From assembly GCA_022567275.1 (NCBI GenBank), contig JADFHH010000035.1:1-9581 (forward strand): DNA of 9,581 nt, in the 5' to 3' direction. Under the pieces are notes generated by a model. The model was not told where the DNA came from. It did not search any database and saw only the letters and a program-made list of their open reading frames with translations. Within the stretch, counting starts at the first letter, position 1. The number at the start of each line of letters is the position of its first letter. This document shows, one piece after another, positions 5,550 through 9,581 of the stretch. This DNA comes from Pseudomonadota bacterium. GTDB taxonomy: Bacteria > Pseudomonadota > Alphaproteobacteria > Rhizobiales > Methyloligellaceae. Both the position numbers and the translations under genes were made by a program.

Positions 5550-6095
5550 ATGGAAAAACCACCCGCAACGCGCGCAGACTTGCTCTCCCGGCTCAAATCT
5601 CTCGGCATTGACGTGAACACGGTCGAACACCCGCCGGTGTTCACCGTCGAGGAGTCACGAAGCTTGCGCGGAAAAATCCCCGGTGCGCACACAAAAAATC
5701 TGTTTCTGAAATGCAAGAAGGGCACGCTGTGGCTCATCGTTGCGCTTGAGAATGCGCAAATCAACCTGAAAGTTCTGCATAAACGATTGGGCAGCAGGCC
5801 GCTCAGTTTCGGCCGCGCGGAGCTATTGCAAGAGGTGCTCGGCGTGCCGCCCGGATCGGTGACGCCGTTTTCGCTCATCAATGATACGCATCAGCGCGTA
5901 TCGGTGGTATTGGACGCGGATATGATGCGCCACGAGATACTGAACTTCCATCCGCTGGTGAATACCGCGACCACAAGTATCGCCCGCGACGGCCTGCTCG
6001 TCTTCATTCGCGATTGCGGCCATGAACCGATGATTTTGACGTTCAACGAAGACGATGCGGCAAGGCAGGAGACATATGCAACCACCTCCTCATGA
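5550..6095 (+). CDS. ProXp/YbaK-type aminoacyl-tRNA deacylase
   Basis: A 181-residue stand-alone homologue of the prolyl-tRNA synthetase editing (INS/YbaK) domain, of the PrdX/ProXp-ala type. Such proteins hydrolyse mischarged tRNA, typically Ala-tRNA(Pro), in the cytoplasm. Motifs: VEHPPVFTVEES at 25-36, HTKNLFLK at 47-54 with K49 the likely conserved lysine, VTPFSLIND at 104-112, and FHPLVNTATTSI at 133-144. Length is normal for the family (about 160-180). It is the first gene of the plus-strand cluster and overlaps the CnoX-like gene by 20 bp, so the two are likely co-transcribed. The substrate is inferred from subfamily resemblance, not proven. Confidence 0.9.
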   Translation: MEKPPATRADLLSRLKSLGIDVNTVEHPPVFTVEESRSLRGKIPGAHTKNLFLKCKKGTLWLIVALENAQINLKVLHKRLGSRPLSFGRAELLQEVLGVPPGSVTPFSLINDTHQRVSVVLDADMMRHEILNFHPLVNTATTSIARDGLLVFIRDCGHEPMILTFNEDDAARQETYATTSS

Positions 6096-6987
6096 GAGCG
6101 CGCCGGCGGATGGCGCGGCCGGCCTGATCAAGGACACCACGACCCAGGACTTCATGGCCGATGTGATCGACGCCTCGAGCGAGGTGCTGGTGCTGGTCGA
6201 TTTCTGGGCTCCCTGGTGCGCGCCCTGCAAACAGCTCACACCCATATTGGAAGCCGCGGTCAGGGCCGGCAAGGGCGCGACCCGGCTGGTCAAGCTCAAT
6301 ATCGACGAACACCCGGCCATCCCCGGCCAGCTCGGCGTCCAGTCGCTGCCCACGGTGTATGCCTTCAAGGACGGCAAGCCGGTCGACCAGTTTAGCGGCG
6401 CGCTCACCGAGTCACAGGTGAGAGACTTCATTGCGCGCCATCTGGACCCCGCGGGCCCGCCGCAGGCGCAAGCCGAAACCGAGGCTGCCGAATCAGCGTT
6501 TGCGGCCGGTGAGATCGAAATCGCGGCCCGGATATTCGGCCAAATCGTTCAGGACGCCCCGGACAATGCCCGGGCAATCGCAGGGCTGGCGAAATGCTAT
6601 ATTCACTCCGGCGATCTGGAACGCGCCGAACAAACGCTGGCGCTGGCGAGCGATGGCAAAAAGACCGCTAAAGAAATGGACACGGTGAAAGCCGAGCTGG
6701 CGCTGGCCCGCAAGGCGCAAGAAACTGGCGAAGCACATGAATTGCAGGCCAGGGTCGAGAGCAATCCGGATGATTATCAGGCGCGCTGCGATCTCGCCAT
6801 CGCGCTGAACGCTTCGGGCGACCGCGAGGGCGCGGCGGCGCAATTGCTGGAGATCATCGCCAAAAACCGCGTCTGGAATGACGGTGCGGCGAAGGCCCAG
6901 CTGCTGCAATTATTCGAAGCCTGGGGCAATGACGATGCGGCCACGGCGGCCGGACGGCAGAAACTCTCGCTGTTGCTGTTTTCGTAA
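6076..6987 (+). CDS. cnoX: CnoX/YbbN-like thioredoxin-TPR co-chaperone
   Basis: A 303-residue protein: a thioredoxin domain (about residues 17-123) followed by a TPR-like helical region (about 135-303). The active site WCAPC is at 47-51 and the cis-proline at SLPT (90-93). CnoX proteins hold unfolded clients during oxidative stress and pass them to GroEL; E. coli YbbN has lost the CXXC, whereas alphaproteobacterial members such as the Caulobacter one keep it and are redox active. The intact CAPC here predicts a reductase-competent form. The start at 6076 is preferred over the in-frame ATG at 6055 because AGGAG lies at 6067-6071. The next gene starts 24 bp after its stop. Confidence 0.9.
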   Translation: MQPPPHESAPADGAAGLIKDTTTQDFMADVIDASSEVLVLVDFWAPWCAPCKQLTPILEAAVRAGKGATRLVKLNIDEHPAIPGQLGVQSLPTVYAFKDGKPVDQFSGALTESQVRDFIARHLDPAGPPQAQAETEAAESAFAAGEIEIAARIFGQIVQDAPDNARAIAGLAKCYIHSGDLERAEQTLALASDGKKTAKEMDTVKAELALARKAQETGEAHELQARVESNPDDYQARCDLAIALNASGDREGAAAQLLEIIAKNRVWNDGAAKAQLLQLFEAWGNDDAATAAGRQKLSLLLFS

Positions 6988-7011
6988 CAGCGGGTTTGCA
7001 AGGGAAGCAGG

Positions 7012-7689
7012 GTGCCGGAACGCTATCTCAATGCCGGGGATTTGCCCGAAACGCTCAGGTTATTTCCCTTGCGCGGCGTTATCCTGCTGCCGCGTTCCTC
7101 ACTGCCGCTCAATGTGTTCGAGCCGCGCTATCTGACACTGGTGAACGATGCGCTGGCGGGCGATCGCCTGATCGGTTTCGTGCAACCTCTGGCCGGCGAA
7201 GGGATGAGCGAATCGCCCATGGGCAAGACGGTCGCGTTGCACAGCACCGGGGGTGCGGGACGGCTTATCGCCTGGCAGGAGACCGACGACGGGCACTATC
7301 TGATCACCCTGAGCGGCCTTGCCCGCTTCACCATTACCTGTGAAGAGCAAACGCGCGCGCCCTATCGCATCTGCCGGATCGACTGGTCGCCTTTCATCGG
7401 CGATCTGGAGCAGGGGCGCGGCGAAGAGGCGGTTGATCGCGCACGGCTGCTGTCGGTTCTGAAAGACTATCTGGAGGCCAACGAACTCACCGCCGGCTGG
7501 GAGGGCATCAACAATTCATCGAACGAGCTGCTGGTGAATACGCTGTCGATGATCTCGCCCTATGGACCTGAAGAAAAACAGGCCCTGCTCGAAGCGCGCG
7601 ATTTGAAGACCCGGGCGAAAGTGCTGGTGACCCTGGCGGAAATGGACCTGGCGGGCGCCGATGGCGGCTCCGGTTCAACCCTGCAATAG
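7012..7689 (+). CDS. LON substrate-binding (LON-N) domain protein
   Basis: A 225-residue protein resembling the N-terminal substrate-recognition domain of Lon protease, without ATPase or peptidase parts. The signature LRLFPLRGVILLPRSSLPLNVFEPRYLTLV opens the domain (residues about 15-44), with GGAGRLIAW and YLITLSGLARFTI following. Family members of this size are common in alphaproteobacteria and not catalytic by themselves; they may bind protease clients. It starts with GTG at 7012, with AGGGAAGCAGG just before it. It follows the CnoX-like gene closely and precedes the Trm112 gene, in an order I recall as conserved. The role is inferred only. Confidence 0.88.
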   Translation: MPERYLNAGDLPETLRLFPLRGVILLPRSSLPLNVFEPRYLTLVNDALAGDRLIGFVQPLAGEGMSESPMGKTVALHSTGGAGRLIAWQETDDGHYLITLSGLARFTITCEEQTRAPYRICRIDWSPFIGDLEQGRGEEAVDRARLLSVLKDYLEANELTAGWEGINNSSNELLVNTLSMISPYGPEEKQALLEARDLKTRAKVLVTLAEMDLAGADGGSGSTLQ

Positions 7690-7738
7690 CGCGCGCGGTG
7701 CATTGACCGGGCAAGCCAACGCATCGTATGAGGCGAAG

Positions 7739-7948
7739 ATGAGCGATGACACCAAAGCAGGGGAAAAGGCTCCCAGCGTCGATCCGAAACTGCTCGAGAT
7801 CCTCGTCTGCCCGCTCACCAAGACCGTGCTTGAATATGACGCCAGGCGCCAGGAGCTGATCTCGCGCGCGGCCGGCCTCGCCTATCCCATCCGTGATGGC
7901 ATCCCGATCATGCTGCCCGACGAAGCGCGCAAGCTGGATGAGGATTAG
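7739..7948 (+). CDS. Trm112-family small protein
   Basis: A 69-residue protein of the Trm112/UPF0434 family. The core runs PKLLEILVCPLTKTVLEYD (16-34), QELISRAAGLAYPIRDGIPIMLPDEAR to about residue 64. Eukaryotic and archaeal Trm112 activates methyltransferases and carries a zinc site; bacterial short forms like this keep only the first cysteine (C24) and lack the full zinc set. The ATG at 7739 gives the usual 60-70-residue length; the longer open frame from 7661 overlaps the LON-N gene and has no family similarity. Last gene of the cluster, 49 bp after the LON-N gene. Confidence 0.9.
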   Translation: MSDDTKAGEKAPSVDPKLLEILVCPLTKTVLEYDARRQELISRAAGLAYPIRDGIPIMLPDEARKLDED

Positions 7949-8013
7949 ACGCAATGGCGGGTGATGGGATCGACGATTTCCGTATGTCGTCTACAATTAT
8001 CCCTTTTGCTTTC

Positions 8014-8328
8014 CTACTGTGCCGGCGTTGGCTGATAGGGCTTAATGTCCACGTCCCCTGCCCGCTCACGGGCCTGGGCGACTTCGTAAGCCGTCTGCAT
8101 CCGAAGCAGCAACTCCATGGACACACCAAAGGCTTTTTCAAGCCTGAGCGCCACATCGGAATTAAGCCGCGCCTTGCCGTTGACGATATCCGAAAGGGTT
8201 GGCCGGCGCACTTTCACAATCCCGGCCGCTTTCGAAATGCTCAAATTCAAAGGCTCCAGAATCTGGTCGCGGATGAACTCGCCAGGTGGTGCCGGCATCA
8301 TCCCCATTTTGATCGGTTTCCTGGCCAT
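8014..8328 (-). CDS. higA: HigA-family antitoxin
   Basis: A 104-residue HigA-type antitoxin with a Cro/C1 helix-turn-helix. PAPPGEFIRDQILEPLNLSISKAAG (12-36), VRRPTLSDIVNGKARLNSDVALRLEKAFG (40-68) and MELLLRMQTAYEVAQAR match the virulence-associated (VapI/HigA) pattern, with the recognition helix around residues 42-52. It neutralises HigB and represses the operon. The start ATG overlaps the toxin TGA by one base (TGATG), giving the toxin-first order typical of higBA. The tail GDVDIKPYQPTPAQ is Pro-rich and probably flexible. It lies convergent to the Trm112 gene, 65 bp away. Confidence 0.92.
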   Translation of the reverse strand: MARKPIKMGMMPAPPGEFIRDQILEPLNLSISKAAGIVKVRRPTLSDIVNGKARLNSDVALRLEKAFGVSMELLLRMQTAYEVAQARERAGDVDIKPYQPTPAQ

Positions 8329-8612
8329 CAGTGATAATCCTCCAAATCTACATCATGGACTTGTTCGTCCTCGATGGTGAATGTCAGCCGATAATTGCCC
8401 GTGACAACAATCGACCAGGTGCCGGCGCGATTGCCATGCAGCTCATGCAATCGCCAGCCGGGCATCGTGTCCAGTTCATCGAGGGTTTCTGCGCTATCGA
8501 TTGCCGTTAAAATCTGACGAAGCTTTTTAATGCGATCCTGGGATAACCCCCTGCTCTCTTCTCGTTCAAAAAATCGCTGCAATCCCTTATGTTTAAAAGA
8601 CACAATATCCAT
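8328..8612 (-). CDS. higB: HigB-family (RelE superfamily) mRNA-cleaving toxin
   Basis: A 94-residue HigB/plasmid-killer-type toxin. SFKHKGLQRFFEREESRGL at the N-terminus, LRQILTAIDSAETLDELDTMPGWRLHELHG in the middle, and GTWSIVVTGNYRLTFTIED near the end are diagnostic. HigB toxins cleave translated mRNA at the ribosome. The length is normal. The ATG at 8612 is directly preceded by A/T-rich bases with no ribosome binding site, which agrees with the leaderless transcript predicted from the promoter. It is co-transcribed with the antitoxin. Confidence 0.92.
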   Translation of the reverse strand: MDIVSFKHKGLQRFFEREESRGLSQDRIKKLRQILTAIDSAETLDELDTMPGWRLHELHGNRAGTWSIVVTGNYRLTFTIEDEQVHDVDLEDYH

Positions 8613-8620
8613 TATTTTAA

Positions 8621-8649
8621 ATTGTACGGTTTTCCGTACAGGATGTCAA
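8621..8649 (-). promoter_or_regulatory. Consensus promoter of higBA
   Basis: On the minus strand TTGACA (8644-8649) and TACAAT (8621-8626) are separated by exactly 17 bp, a full-consensus -35 and one mismatch in the -10. Transcription would start near 8612-8614, at or within two bases of the toxin ATG, so the message should be nearly leaderless. Confidence 0.8.
8623..8640. promoter_or_regulatory. HigA operator, perfect inverted repeat
   Basis: TGTACGG (8623-8629) and CCGTACA (8634-8640) are perfect inverted arms around TTTT. The repeat lies in the promoter spacer and overlaps the -10, the position expected for autorepression by a HigA dimer or HigBA complex. Confidence 0.8.
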
Positions 8650-8673
8650 ACAAATTAGCCAAGCACGCTTTCC

Positions 8674-9581
8674 TCAGGCGTTCGGCTTGCCCGCGTCAGC
8701 AAGGTTACGCGCCAGGGGTCGCTCATCGATCGGCAAATGAATCAGCGCGGCGAGCAGGCCGAGCGCCACGCCCGCCCACCAGACCGGATCGTAGGACCCG
8801 GTCATGTCGTGCAGCCAGCCGCCCAGCCACACCCCCATGAAGGAGCCGATCTGATGGCTCAAAAACACGATCCCGAACAGGGTGGCCATATAGCGCACCC
8901 CGAAAATCTGGTTGACAATGCCGGTCGTCAATGGCACCGTCGAGAGCCAGAGCACCCCCATGGCCATGGCGAACAAATAGATCGTAAGCTCGCTCTTCGG
9001 CGCCAGCAGCAGCGCGGTAATGGCGATGGCGCGCAAGAAATATATCCCCGAGAGTCCCAGCTTCTTGCTCCATCGCTGTCCGGCCACGCCGGAGAGATAG
9101 GCGCCGAAGATGTTGAACAGCCCGATGAGGGAGAGGGCGATAGCCCCGGTCCGCGCGCCAAGCCCGAGATCGGTGACATAGGCCGGGAAATGCACCGTAA
9201 TGAACGCCACATGGAACCCGCATACGAAAAATCCGGTGTTCAGCAGCAGATAGCCCCGGTGGGTGAATGCTTCGCTCAAGGCGCCTCCCATCGTCTGATC
9301 AGCGCGGGCCGGATCGCCGGCCGCGGCCGGGGCCTGCTTCAGCAACAGGGCGGCTGGAATGATGACCAGAACGCATGCGGCGAGGATCATCAGCGCCGGG
9401 CGCCAGCCATAGGTGGAGATCAGAGCCTGACCGAGCGGCGAAAACACCACCTGGCCGAACGATCCCGCCGCGGTGCCAATGCCGAGCGCCATGGAGCGGC
9501 GCTCGGGGCCCACCGCCCTGGCCATAACCGCCAGCGCGATGGAAAAAGCGGTAAAGCCAAGGCCGATCCCCGCTACAACGC
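8674..9581 (-). CDS. MFS transporter, partial (5' end outside window)
   Basis: 302 residues of a major facilitator superfamily permease; the frame stays open to the window edge (VVAGIGLGFTAFSIALAVM continues upstream), so roughly the first 100 residues are missing. Visible parts: the third to sixth helices (GTAAGSFGQVVFSPLGQAL, then STYGWRPALMILAACVLVII), a central hydrophilic loop KQAPAAAGDPARADQT, and six C-terminal helices starting near GYLLLNTGFFVCGFHVAFI. GWRPALMIL and HFPAYVTDLGLG suggest the YcxA/monocarboxylate-porter-like branch. The substrate is unknown; a small organic acid is plausible. It ends 25 bp from the higBA -35 element, in the same orientation, and is not obviously linked to it. 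Confidence 0.85.
   Translation of the reverse strand, partial: VVAGIGLGFTAFSIALAVMARAVGPERRSMALGIGTAAGSFGQVVFSPLGQALISTYGWRPALMILAACVLVIIPAALLLKQAPAAAGDPARADQTMGGALSEAFTHRGYLLLNTGFFVCGFHVAFITVHFPAYVTDLGLGARTGAIALSLIGLFNIFGAYLSGVAGQRWSKKLGLSGIYFLRAIAITALLLAPKSELTIYLFAMAMGVLWLSTVPLTTGIVNQIFGVRYMATLFGIVFLSHQIGSFMGVWLGGWLHDMTGSYDPVWWAGVALGLLAALIHLPIDERPLARNLADAGKPNA

Noticed and set aside
8674..9525. Taking the ATG at 9525 as the start of the MFS gene
   Set aside because: The frame continues in hydrophobic, MFS-like sequence to the window edge and the protein would lack its first helices, so it is treated as cut by the window.

Overview
The window looks like chromosomal DNA of an alphaproteobacterium. 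This is inferred from four things: a thioredoxin/TPR CnoX-type gene that keeps its CXXC motif, followed by a LON-substrate-binding-domain gene and a short Trm112 gene with a single cysteine (an order I associate with that class); a GFA-family protein; a DehI-family protein; and GC-rich codon use. No tRNA, rRNA, CRISPR array, transposase or integrase is visible.

Layout. (1) 15-666, minus strand: a secreted cytochrome P460-family c-type haem protein, with a long imperfect hairpin directly after its stop. (2) 667-1652: about 1 kb without a convincing gene, holding copy A of a diverged 142-bp repeat and one doubtful 47-codon ORF. (3) 1653-2588, plus: a DehI-family 2-haloacid dehalogenase-like protein. 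(4) 2589-2979: gene-poor, holding repeat copy B, so the DehI gene sits between two direct repeats. (5) 2980-3408, plus, and 3419-4243, minus: a GFA/CENP-V zinc protein and a CmcJ/NvfI-type oxidoreductase, convergent, with only 10 bp between their stops. (6) 4409-5146: a type II toxin-antitoxin cassette (RHH antitoxin and RelE/ParE toxin) enclosed by a perfect 39-bp direct repeat. That repeat equals the last 13 codons, stop included, of the adjacent four-helix membrane-protein gene (5108-5485, minus). (7) 5550-7948, plus: an apparent operon of a ProXp/YbaK-type editing-domain protein, a CnoX-like thioredoxin-TPR protein, a LON-N-domain protein and a Trm112 protein. (8) 8014-8649, minus: a higBA module with a consensus sigma70-type promoter whose spacer holds a perfect inverted repeat, and which predicts an almost leaderless toxin mRNA. 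(9) 8674-9581, minus: an MFS transporter whose 5' end lies outside the window.

How the parts fit. The plus-strand operon has a proteostasis/translation theme: tRNA editing, chaperone/thioredoxin, protease-like substrate recognition, and a methyltransferase-activator family protein. A toxin-antitoxin module lies on each side of it. The most unusual structure is the compact TA cassette whose 39-bp repeats leave the coding end of the host gene intact. This looks like insertion with target-end duplication, yet no recombinase is visible. The second is the higBA promoter/operator, where -35, operator, -10 and start codon fit into 40 bp. All functions are assigned by recognising family motifs by eye; no database search was run.
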